Program-made: the position numbers and the translations under genes | Source: Ruminococcaceae bacterium UBA3323 | GTDB taxonomy: Bacteria; Bacillota; Clostridia; Oscillospirales; Acutalibacteraceae | Length of the DNA stretch: 20,735 nt | Reading direction: 5' to 3' | Assembly (NCBI GenBank): GCA_002361935.1 | Contig: DESD01000034.1 | Coordinates: forward strand, 11,670 to 32,404 | Shown: in pieces, positions 1 through 6,015 of the stretch | How the letters are laid out: each line of letters opens with the position of its first letter | How positions within the stretch are numbered: the stretch's first letter is position 1 | The notes under the pieces: model-generated | What the model was told of the DNA's origin: nothing | Databases searched by the model: none | What the model saw: the letters and a program-made list of their open reading frames with translations, nothing else

Positions 1-114
1 CAGACTTCTCGTGATGGTATTATCCAGGAAGTTCGCAAAAGAGAGCATTATGAAAAGCCATCAGTTGCTCGTAAAAAGAAGAGCGAGGCTGCTCGTAAAA
101 GAAAGTATAAGTAA
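1..114 (+). CDS. rpsU: 30S ribosomal protein S21, C-terminal part
   Basis: The first 37 codons of the window read in frame 1 to a TAA at 112-114 and give a Lys/Arg-rich peptide that includes REHYEKPSVARKKKSEAARK. This is the characteristic C-terminus of ribosomal protein S21, a small-subunit protein bound near the anti-Shine-Dalgarno region of 16S rRNA. The start lies outside the window, so only about the last two thirds of a ~58-residue protein is visible. A strong hairpin 16 nt after the stop ends the transcript before aroQ. Confidence 0.93.
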   Translation, partial: QTSRDGIIQEVRKREHYEKPSVARKKKSEAARKRKYK

Positions 115-130
115 TAGATTATACATATCA

Positions 131-165
131 GGGGGAGCAAAACTTTGCTTCCCCTTAAAATTTTT
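131..165 (+). terminator. Intrinsic terminator of rpsU
   Basis: A 10-bp stem (131-140 with 145-154, one G-U pair, 4-nt loop AACT) is followed by TTAAAATTTTT. The T-run is interrupted by four A residues, but the stem is strong and lies directly after rpsU. Confidence 0.8.
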
Positions 166-188
166 GGAAATACTAATGGTGTTGGTGT

Positions 189-342
189 GAAAAATCACAC
201 GAAGCACAAGTATTGTACCCTCAGAATTTGCCCGTGCATAATTTTGAGTTGGTTAAATTCACATTCACGCCTTATCCGGCTACAACAAGGACAATCGTGA
301 TTTTGATTATATTTGTAGCCGGAAAGGCTTGCGTGAATTACT
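189..342 (+). repeat. Structured leader element, copy 1 (upstream of aroQ)
   Basis: This ~154-nt segment is about three-quarters identical to a segment on the opposite strand at 2396-2245. The conserved blocks are the ones that can pair. They are an 8-bp pairing of AAAATCAC 191-198 with GTGATTTT 297-304; a hairpin of CTCAGAATT 220-228 with AATTTTGAG 240-248; and a compound stem made of AATTCAC 256-262/GTGAATT 333-339, CCTT 270-273/AAGG 324-327 and TCCGGCTACAA 275-285/TTGTAGCCGGA 313-323. GTGATTTT sits in the loop of the last stem, so the 8-bp pairing makes a pseudoknot. The stem ends 3 nt before the aroQ ATG and covers the only purine-rich stretch (GGAAAGG) that could serve as a ribosome binding site. 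A cis-regulatory RNA is my inference; I cannot match it to a named family. Confidence 0.75.
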
Positions 343-780
343 ATGAAAAAAATTCTTGTTTTAAACGGCCCTAATCTTAATATGACGGGAATCAGAAAAA
401 AGAATGTTTACGGCGGCGAAACCTTAAAGCAGATAAATGATGAATTAAAAATCTACGGCAAGGCAAACGGTGCCAAAGTATCCTTTTTTCAGTCCAACCA
501 CGAGGGTGATATAATTGATGTTATCCACGAAAGCAAGGATGAGTTTGACGGAGTGGTTATAAATGCAGGCGCATATACGCACTACTCCTATGCCATTCGT
601 GATGCTATCGAAGCTGTTTCGGATTTTACTCCTTTTGTTGAGGTTCATATGAGCAACATTCATGAAAGAGAGGATTTCCGAAAGGTTTCTGTTATAACGG
701 ATGTTTGTGTAAAGCAGATTTGCGGTTACGGAAAAGACAGCTATAAAATGGGTATTGATTTATTAATGGAAATATTATAA
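343..780 (+). CDS. aroQ: Type II 3-dehydroquinate dehydratase
   Basis: This enzyme converts 3-dehydroquinate to 3-dehydroshikimate in the shikimate pathway (cytosolic dodecamer in this family). The 145-residue length is normal. Visible landmarks are the N-terminal LNGPNLNMTG, Arg18 and Tyr23 of the flexible active-site lid (R-K-K-N-V-Y-G), NHEG at about 52-55, NAGAYTHYS at about 74-82, and EVHMSNIHERE with the catalytic-region histidines. The ATG at 343 has no Shine-Dalgarno at normal distance; the nearest purine run is GGAAAGG, 15 nt upstream and inside the structured leader. This suggests translation depends on leader folding. efp follows after 45 nt, an arrangement known from Firmicutes, although pepP, often found between the two, is absent here. 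Confidence 0.95.
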   Translation: MKKILVLNGPNLNMTGIRKKNVYGGETLKQINDELKIYGKANGAKVSFFQSNHEGDIIDVIHESKDEFDGVVINAGAYTHYSYAIRDAIEAVSDFTPFVEVHMSNIHEREDFRKVSVITDVCVKQICGYGKDSYKMGIDLLMEIL

Positions 781-825
781 AATATATTAGTAAAAAATAA
801 AAACAATTAACGGAGGTATATTTTT

Positions 826-1383
826 ATGGTATCAGCAGGTGATTTCAGAAACGGCGTTACTTTTGAAGAGGATGGAAATGTTCTTCAGGTTATCGAGTTT
901 CAGCATGTAAAGCCTGGTAAGGGTGCTGCTTTCGTAAGAACAAAAACAAAAAATGTTATTACAGGTGCAGTTACAGAAAAAAGCTATAATCCATCAGCTA
1001 AGTTTCCAACAGCTTTCATTGAAAGAAAAGAAATGGTTTATTCATATAGTGATGATGGTCTTTATTATTTCATGGATCAGGAAACATTCGATATGGTTCC
1101 TGTTGCAGAAGCAGATTTAAGCGATAACTTCAGATTTGTTAAGGAAAACGATGTCTGCCGCATTCTTTCTTATAAGGGTAAGGTATTCGGTGTTGAGCCG
1201 CCTACATTCGTTACGCTTGAGGTTGTAAAAACAGATCCCGGCTTTAAGGGCAATACAGCTACCAATACACTTAAGCCTGCAACGCTTGAAACAGGCGCAG
1301 AAATTCGTGTTCCTCTTTTCATTAATGAGGGCGATTCTATCCGTGTTGACACAAGAACCTGTGAATACATGGAAAGAGCATAA
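826..1383 (+). CDS. efp: Translation elongation factor P
   Basis: EF-P rescues ribosomes stalled at polyproline stretches. The protein has 185 residues, the normal size, with an N-terminal KOW-like domain and two OB-type domains. The domain-I loop reads HVKPGKGAAF, placing Lys32 at the tip, the position modified in several bacteria. The C-terminal signature TLETGAEIRVPLFINEGDSIRVDT is intact. The start is set by CGGAGGT at 811-817, 8 nt before the ATG. It is the second gene of the aroQ transcript, and the CD1247-type gene follows after 18 nt. Confidence 0.97.
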   Translation: MVSAGDFRNGVTFEEDGNVLQVIEFQHVKPGKGAAFVRTKTKNVITGAVTEKSYNPSAKFPTAFIERKEMVYSYSDDGLYYFMDQETFDMVPVAEADLSDNFRFVKENDVCRILSYKGKVFGVEPPTFVTLEVVKTDPGFKGNTATNTLKPATLETGAEIRVPLFINEGDSIRVDTRTCEYMERA

Positions 1384-1401
1384 TTAAAAGGAGTAAATGT
1401 T

Positions 1402-1806
1402 ATGAATACTGTTGAAAGTCTTGGATATCTCAAGGGTCTTATTGACGGTCTTGAGGTTAAAAATGAATCCGAAGCAAAAATTTACAAGGCAATTATTGAT
1501 GTAATCGAAAATATCGTTGATGATATTGATGATATCTATGAAGAAATTGATTCTGTTGAGGAACAGGTTGATGAAATAGACGAAGCTCTTGCAGATGTTG
1601 AGGAGTACCTTGATGACGACTGCGGCTGCGATTGTGATTGCGATGATGACTGCTGCGAGTATGAGCTTGAATGCCCTGCATGCGGCGAATCCATTGTTGT
1701 TGATGAATGCACAATTGAAGAGGGCGGTATTGAATGCCCTGCATGCGGCGAATATCTTGAGTTTGAGCTTTCCTGTGATGGCGAAGAGGATTCAGACGAA
1801 GAGTAA
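1402..1806 (+). CDS. CD1247 N-terminal-domain protein with zinc ribbon
   Basis: A 134-residue, extremely acidic protein. Residues 1-70 form a helical, probably coiled-coil domain (ESLGYLKGLIDGLEVKNESE, then repeating IDDIYEEIDSVEEQVDEIDE) matching what is annotated in Clostridia as the CD1247 N-terminal domain. Residues 74-85 are a Cys/Asp cluster (DCGCDCDCDDDCC). Two CPAC knuckles at 91-94 and 112-115 form a four-cysteine zinc ribbon. The two knuckles are encoded by identical 24-nt DNA (1667-1690 and 1730-1753). The start follows AAAGGAG 7 nt upstream. Its position directly after efp suggests a translation-related or regulatory role, but the function is unknown. Confidence 0.85.
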   Translation: MNTVESLGYLKGLIDGLEVKNESEAKIYKAIIDVIENIVDDIDDIYEEIDSVEEQVDEIDEALADVEEYLDDDCGCDCDCDDDCCEYELECPACGESIVVDECTIEEGGIECPACGEYLEFELSCDGEEDSDEE

Positions 1807-1825
1807 TTAATATTCTGTGTGCTTT

Positions 1826-1860
1826 AAGCCGTAAAGCGTTTACGCTTTACAGCTTTGTTT
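1826..1860 (+). terminator. Hairpin after the CD1247-type gene
   Basis: GTAAAGCGT (1831-1839) pairs perfectly with ACGCTTTAC (1842-1850) over a 2-nt loop. The flanks AAGC 1826-1829 and GCTT 1852-1855 extend it, and TGTTTTAC follows. It is probably the first of two tandem terminators. Confidence 0.5.
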
Positions 1861-1867
1861 TACAGGC

Positions 1868-1901
1868 AAAAAAACGAACGGCATTTATCCGTTCGTTTTT
1901 T
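1868..1901. terminator. Bidirectional intrinsic terminator
   Basis: CGAACGG (1875-1881) pairs with CCGTTCG (1889-1895) around CATTTAT, with a 7-A run on the left and a 6-T run on the right. It can therefore terminate both the plus-strand aroQ-efp transcript and the convergent minus-strand lipoprotein transcript. Confidence 0.9.
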
Positions 1902-1923
1902 CTTTTGCTTTTTGTTATATGGT

Positions 1924-2244
1924 TTAGCCTAAAGCATCTTTTACTGCGTCGCCAACCTTATCTGCTGCGCCGCCTGCACCTTCTGCAACCTTATTTCCTG
2001 CTTCACCAACATCAGAAACTGCTTCGCTGACATTGTCGCCTACTTTGTCTGCTTCATTGCTGACTTTAGTAGCGTCATCTTCAATCATATTGCTTGTGTT
2101 TTCGGTATTGTTTTGTGTTGTGCTTGTGGTTGAAGTTGTGTTGTTTGTTGTAGTTTCCGTGTTATTGTTGTTTTTACTGCAGCCAACAAAAATAGCAGCA
2201 AGAACTGCAAAAGCAAGTGCAAAAACTATGATTTTAGTTTTCAT
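1924..2244 (-). CDS. Small secreted lipoprotein with amphipathic C-terminus
   Basis: A 106-residue protein. Residues 1-22 are a lipoprotein signal peptide (MKTKIIVFALAFAVLAAIF, then VGC), predicting lipid attachment at Cys22 on the outer face of the membrane. Residues 23-52 are a low-complexity Asn/Thr linker (NNNNTETTTNNTTSTTSTTQ), probably a spacer through the wall. Residues 55-106 contain repeats of the type EADKVGDNVSEAV, GEAGNKVAEG and AADKVGDAVKDAL, which form amphipathic helices resembling small stress or LEA-like proteins. I do not recognise a specific function. The gene stands alone, convergent with the CD1247-type gene, and its ATG lies 3 nt after leader copy 2. It has no normally spaced ribosome binding site. 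Confidence 0.75.
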   Translation of the reverse strand: MKTKIIVFALAFAVLAAIFVGCSKNNNNTETTTNNTTSTTSTTQNNTENTSNMIEDDATKVSNEADKVGDNVSEAVSDVGEAGNKVAEGAGGAADKVGDAVKDALG

Positions 2245-2396
2245 TTTAATTCACATAACCTTTCTGGCTACAAGTAATAATTAAAATCACGATTTCCCTG
2301 TTGTAGCCTGACAAGGTGTGATGTGAATTTAGCCATCTCAAAATTGTGCCGTCGGTAAATTCTGAGGGCAATATAATCGAATTAGTGTGATTTTTC
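2245..2396 (-). repeat. Structured leader element, copy 2 (upstream of lipoprotein gene)
   Basis: This is the minus-strand counterpart of the element at 189-342. Paired blocks, as minus-strand sequence at plus coordinates, are AAAATCAC 2387-2394 with GTGATTTT 2283-2290 (pseudoknot); CTCAGAATT 2358-2366 with AATTTTGAG 2337-2345; ATGTGAATT (2248-2256) with AATTCACAT (2321-2329); AAGG 2259-2262 with CCTT 2313-2316; and TTGTAGCC 2266-2273 with GGCTACAA 2301-2308. Length differences from copy 1 fall in loops and internal loops, so the fold survives while any shared reading frame does not. The distance from the end of the outer stem to the ATG is 3 nt, as in copy 1. Confidence 0.75.
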
Positions 2397-2463
2397 ATAC
2401 TAATTCCTTTCTGTTATATTATTGTCTGTTGATATTCTATTATTCAAAATTATTTTTTATTCT

Positions 2464-3795
2464 TTACTTTGTTAATGTTCCGTTGTCGGAATAAAGAAGC
2501 ATAAGGATGTTTTCTTCCTCTCCCGTGTGTGTATTGATATAAATCAGTACCTCATCACCGGTTTTTTTATTTCTGCAATGGTATTCAACGCAGGGCGCTT
2601 CCTTGCCGTTCTTTTTGGGAATAACGCAGTGTCTTGATGAAATGACTTCAACATATTTTGAAATTTTGGATTTTAAATCCTTTTCTGCAATTTTCATTGA
2701 AAAATCGCTTCTCTCCCTGTGGTTAGTCAAAAAGCCGTCTGCTTCAAGTGAATAAATTTTGCCGTCTGCAAGGGACACGCCCACTTTAATTAAATCGGAA
2801 TAGTAAATAACGTTGTTTTTTGAATATGCAAAGTTTATCACGCAAACATTGTTTTCAACAGCATAATAGGTTTGCACCATATCCTGATAACCAAGCTTTT
2901 TCAGATAGGCTTTTGCTACATTCACGGCATTTTCCTGTGTAATGGATTGTGAACTGACCTTGCCGCTTCCTAAAATATAAGCAACATATCCGCCGCCCTT
3001 TGAAACTGCAACCGTGTATCCGTCCATTGTGTAGTTATAGCACGGTATAGCTCCGTTGCTGTCGCCGGAATAGGTTAATTTGTCTACATTTACATAAAGT
3101 GCTTTTGCGGCTATTTTAAGGCATTCATCTCTTGTTTTTGCCGGTGCATCCTTGGTAACGGCAGGCTCTCTGTTTAATACAGCATCGGCAAACGGACCGT
3201 CATAAATAAGAGTAGGATAGTCTGAAAAGGCTTCCTCGGCCTGCGTAAAATCAAGAGAAAGAGATGCAACATTTGCTTCTGAATGGCTGCTCTTTACCTC
3301 GTTTCCTGTAATGTCTCCGCCGTTTGTACATCTTGTTACCATTTCTTTAATGCTTTTGGAGTAGCTTTTTGCGTATTCCAAAAGCTTCTGCATGTTTTCA
3401 TATTCCTCATTGCTTATCTCGGTTCCTGTTCTTGTTTTTTCGGAAAGGTATTCGGAATAGTCGGCTGCCTGGCTCAGAAATTTGTATGTGCCGCTGAGAT
3501 TCATCTGTTCAATCGGCAAATGCGAAAGCTCGTTTTTTGCAAGGCTGCATTCGGAAGATAAGTCCTCTGAAAGCGTTGCCATCATTGTTGGCGTTGCAGC
3601 ATATCCGCTTTTGGTTAAATTGGTTTCAATCGAATCCAGACATTCGGATAATTCCATTAAGCTTTGCTGATAAACTGCTTCCAGCTTTGTTTTATATGCT
3701 GCGCTTTGATTGTTTCCGATAATCGCATATGCAGCAAGCACTGCAACAATAGAAACTGCATAAGAAAAAAGTCTTATAGTATTACGAAATGACAT
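2464..3795 (-). CDS. ypeB: Spore germination protein YpeB-like
   Basis: YpeB is the membrane-anchored partner that localises and stabilises the cortex-lytic enzyme SleB in dormant spores. The protein has 443 residues, close to the usual ~450. An N-terminal transmembrane anchor (SYAVSIVAVLAAYAIIG) is followed by a helical domain with the segment YQQSLMELSECLDSIETNLT typical of YpeB. The C-terminal half carries PepSY-type repeats (for example NAVNVAKAYLKKLGYQDM). I place the start at the ATG 3795, not at the TTG at 3804, because GGAGG (3809-3805) directly abuts that TTG but lies 9 nt from the ATG. sleB is not beside it here; only the divergent proB is. Confidence 0.88.
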   Translation of the reverse strand: MSFRNTIRLFSYAVSIVAVLAAYAIIGNNQSAAYKTKLEAVYQQSLMELSECLDSIETNLTKSGYAATPTMMATLSEDLSSECSLAKNELSHLPIEQMNLSGTYKFLSQAADYSEYLSEKTRTGTEISNEEYENMQKLLEYAKSYSKSIKEMVTRCTNGGDITGNEVKSSHSEANVASLSLDFTQAEEAFSDYPTLIYDGPFADAVLNREPAVTKDAPAKTRDECLKIAAKALYVNVDKLTYSGDSNGAIPCYNYTMDGYTVAVSKGGGYVAYILGSGKVSSQSITQENAVNVAKAYLKKLGYQDMVQTYYAVENNVCVINFAYSKNNVIYYSDLIKVGVSLADGKIYSLEADGFLTNHRERSDFSMKIAEKDLKSKISKYVEVISSRHCVIPKKNGKEAPCVEYHCRNKKTGDEVLIYINTHTGEEENILMLLYSDNGTLTK

Positions 3796-3853
3796 ATGTT
3801 TCAACCTCCGTTTCTATTTTTACCCGAAAAAACTAAAAACATACAAAAAAACC

Positions 3854-3882
3854 TTTAAAACCCTCAAGTATTTTGATATAAT
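3854..3882 (+). promoter_or_regulatory. Promoter of proBA
   Basis: The extended -10 TGATATAAT (TATAAT at 3877-3882) has TTTAAA (3854-3859) 17 nt upstream. A second overlapping TATAAT lies at 3882-3887. The transcript would begin near 3890, about 45 nt before proB. Confidence 0.5.
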
Positions 3883-3937
3883 ATAATTTATTTAGATAAA
3901 GTGACTACTTATAATTAAATATACGGGGTACTTTAAG

Positions 3938-4720
3938 ATGTTTTGTAAGAAAGATAAAAGCAGAATTGTTGTTAAGGTGGGAACCTCAACTTTAACGCAT
4001 AAAACGGGAAAAACCAATATTGCAAGAATTGCGAAGCTTGCTTCGGTTTTATCTGATTTAAAAAATGCAGGTCACGAAGTTATACTCGTTTCCTCGGGTG
4101 CTATCGGAGTCGGAACAGGAAAGCTCAGGCTTTCCGAAAAGCCCTCAACAACAAAAGGGCTTCAGGCTGCCGCTGCTGTCGGCCAATGTGAATTGATGTT
4201 TCTTTATGATAAATTGTTTTCCGAATACGGTGTTGTTGTAAGCCAGCTTCTTTTTACTTCGGATGAACTTTATAATGATGAAAGCAAAAAGCATCTTGTG
4301 GATACATTCAATCAGCTTCTTGAATATGATTGTCTGCCGATTGTGAATGAAAATGATTCCATATCGGTTGAAGAACTTTTAAACGGTGATAATGATTGCC
4401 TTTCTGCAAGAGTTGCCGAAATAACAAATTCGGATTTGCTTATACTCTTAACAGATACGGATGGTCTTTATGACAGTAATCCTGCTGAAAACCCTGATGC
4501 AAGGCTGATTGAAAGCGTTGATGAAATCAATGATGATATCCGCTCAATTGCGGGCGGTGCAAGTGCAAAGGGAACAGGCGGCTTTATAACAAAGGTCAAG
4601 GCTGCCGAAATTGCAACCTCTGCCGGAATTCCTGTTGTAATTATGAACGGCTCAAAGCCGACTGATATATATAAAGTGCTTGACGGAAAATCCATAGGTA
4701 CATTTTTTAAGGCGGTGTAA
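3938..4720 (+). CDS. proB: Glutamate 5-kinase
   Basis: First step of proline synthesis: ATP-dependent phosphorylation of glutamate. It has the amino-acid-kinase fold, with VVKVGTSTLTH near the N-terminus, VILVSSGAIGVGTG, PIVNENDSISVEEL for substrate binding, LTDTDGLYDSNP, and GTGGFITKVKAAEIATSAGI followed by PVVIMNG. At 260 residues it is the short form without the C-terminal PUA domain that many ProB proteins carry; it ends cleanly after the kinase domain. Start support is modest (ACGGGGTACTTTAAG upstream of the ATG). proA begins 2 nt after the stop. Confidence 0.95.
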   Translation: MFCKKDKSRIVVKVGTSTLTHKTGKTNIARIAKLASVLSDLKNAGHEVILVSSGAIGVGTGKLRLSEKPSTTKGLQAAAAVGQCELMFLYDKLFSEYGVVVSQLLFTSDELYNDESKKHLVDTFNQLLEYDCLPIVNENDSISVEELLNGDNDCLSARVAEITNSDLLILLTDTDGLYDSNPAENPDARLIESVDEINDDIRSIAGGASAKGTGGFITKVKAAEIATSAGIPVVIMNGSKPTDIYKVLDGKSIGTFFKAV

Positions 4721-4722
4721 TC

Positions 4723-5958
4723 ATGATATCTTTAGGTAAAAAGGCTCTTGAAGCAAAGGATTTTTTGGCTTCCGTAACGGAAGCACAGAAAAATGAAGCG
4801 CTGAAGGCGATTGCGGATGCTTTGAGGGAAAACAGTAAAACAATTATTGAAGCAAATAAAATTGATATTGATAACGGCGAAAAAGCAGGGCTTGGCAAAG
4901 GTCTGATTGACAGATTAATGCTTGATGAAAAAAGAATTTGTGATATTGCCGACAGCGTTATCAATGTTATAAATCTTCCGGATCCGTGCGGTATAACTCT
5001 TGATGAAATAGAAAGACCGAATGGTCTTTTGATTAAAAAGGTTTCTGTTCCGATTGGCGTTATCGGAATTATTTATGAAGCACGCCCCAATGTTACCGCA
5101 GATGCTGCAGTGCTTTGCCTTAAAAGCTCAAATGCTGTTATTCTTCGCGGCGGGAAGGAAGCCATAAATTCAAATATTGCGATTTCTTCTGTTATGAGAG
5201 CAGCAATCAAATCCTGCGGATTTGATGAAAACTGCATTCAGCTTGTTACCGATACCTCAAGAAATTCGGCAAATGAAATGATGAAGATGAACGGATATCT
5301 TGACTGCCTTATTCCGAGAGGCGGAAAAAATCTTATTCAATCCGTTGTTGAAAATTCAACGGTTCCGGTTATTGAAACAGGTTCGGGCAACTGCCATATT
5401 TATGTTGATGAATATGCCGATGTTGATATGGCTGCAGAAATAGTTTTCAATGCCAAAACACAGCGGATAAGCGTTTGCAATTCCTGTGAAAGTTTGGTTG
5501 TTCATTCGGCAATAATAAATAAGGCGATGCCGAAAATAAAAGCGCTTCTGGATAAGAAAAACGTTGAAATCCGCGGTGATGAGCGTGCCGTGCTTTCTGC
5601 TGAAGGTATTATTTCCGCAAGCGAAGCGGATTTTTCAACCGAATATCTGGATTATATTATCAGTGTAAAAACGGTTGACAGTTTGGATGAGGCAATCAGG
5701 CACATCAACAAGCATTCAACCCGCCACAGTGAAGCGATTATAACAGATAATGATGCGCACGCAAGAGAATTTATGCAGCGCATAGATTCATCATCCGTTT
5801 ATGTTAATGCTTCAACAAGGTTTACCGATGGCGGAGAATTCGGACTTGGAGCCGAAATCGGTATTTCCACCCAAAAGCTTCATGCAAGAGGTCCTATGGG
5901 TCTTCGGGAGCTTACAACTACTAAATATCTTGTTTTCGGAAACGGACAGACAAGATAA
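4723..5958 (+). CDS. proA: Glutamate-5-semialdehyde dehydrogenase
   Basis: Second step of proline synthesis: NADPH-dependent reduction of glutamyl-5-phosphate to the semialdehyde. The 411-residue length is usual. Markers are PIGVIGIIYEARPNVTADAA (about 110-129), the LKSSNAVILRGGKEA nucleotide-binding region, LIPRGG, VIETGSGNCHIYVDE, and the catalytic cysteine in QRISVCNSCE (Cys252). The C-terminus has the STRFTDGGEFGLGAEIGIST signature and LHARGPMGL. It is 2 nt from proB, so the two are translationally coupled; the proB 3' end supplies a weak AAGGCGG ribosome binding site. Confidence 0.97.
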   Translation: MISLGKKALEAKDFLASVTEAQKNEALKAIADALRENSKTIIEANKIDIDNGEKAGLGKGLIDRLMLDEKRICDIADSVINVINLPDPCGITLDEIERPNGLLIKKVSVPIGVIGIIYEARPNVTADAAVLCLKSSNAVILRGGKEAINSNIAISSVMRAAIKSCGFDENCIQLVTDTSRNSANEMMKMNGYLDCLIPRGGKNLIQSVVENSTVPVIETGSGNCHIYVDEYADVDMAAEIVFNAKTQRISVCNSCESLVVHSAIINKAMPKIKALLDKKNVEIRGDERAVLSAEGIISASEADFSTEYLDYIISVKTVDSLDEAIRHINKHSTRHSEAIITDNDAHAREFMQRIDSSSVYVNASTRFTDGGEFGLGAEIGISTQKLHARGPMGLRELTTTKYLVFGNGQTR

Positions 5959-6015
5959 ATTTATAAATATAAATTTTTCAGGCTTTATTCAGCCTTAAAG
6001 ATATAAGGTAAAAAA

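Noticed and set aside
189..342. Copy 1 of the repeat as a degraded small protein gene
   Set aside because: The peptide pieces matching copy 2 fall in different frames with stops between them, while the stems stay intact. The indels sit in loops, which favours an RNA over a peptide.
1589..1810. 73-codon alternative frame inside the CD1247-type gene
   Set aside because: It results from the repetitive GAT/GAA/TGC codon pattern of the acidic gene. It has no ribosome binding site and gives low-complexity, biologically unlikely protein.
4468..4964. Hydrophobic minus-strand frames across proB and proA
   Set aside because: These are antisense shadows of well-conserved enzymes, without ribosome binding sites or recognisable protein features.
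5980..5995. AGGCT-TTATTC-AGCCT hairpin between proA and the flippase gene as a terminator
   Set aside because: The stem is only 5 bp and is followed by TAAAG with no T-run. Too weak to call.
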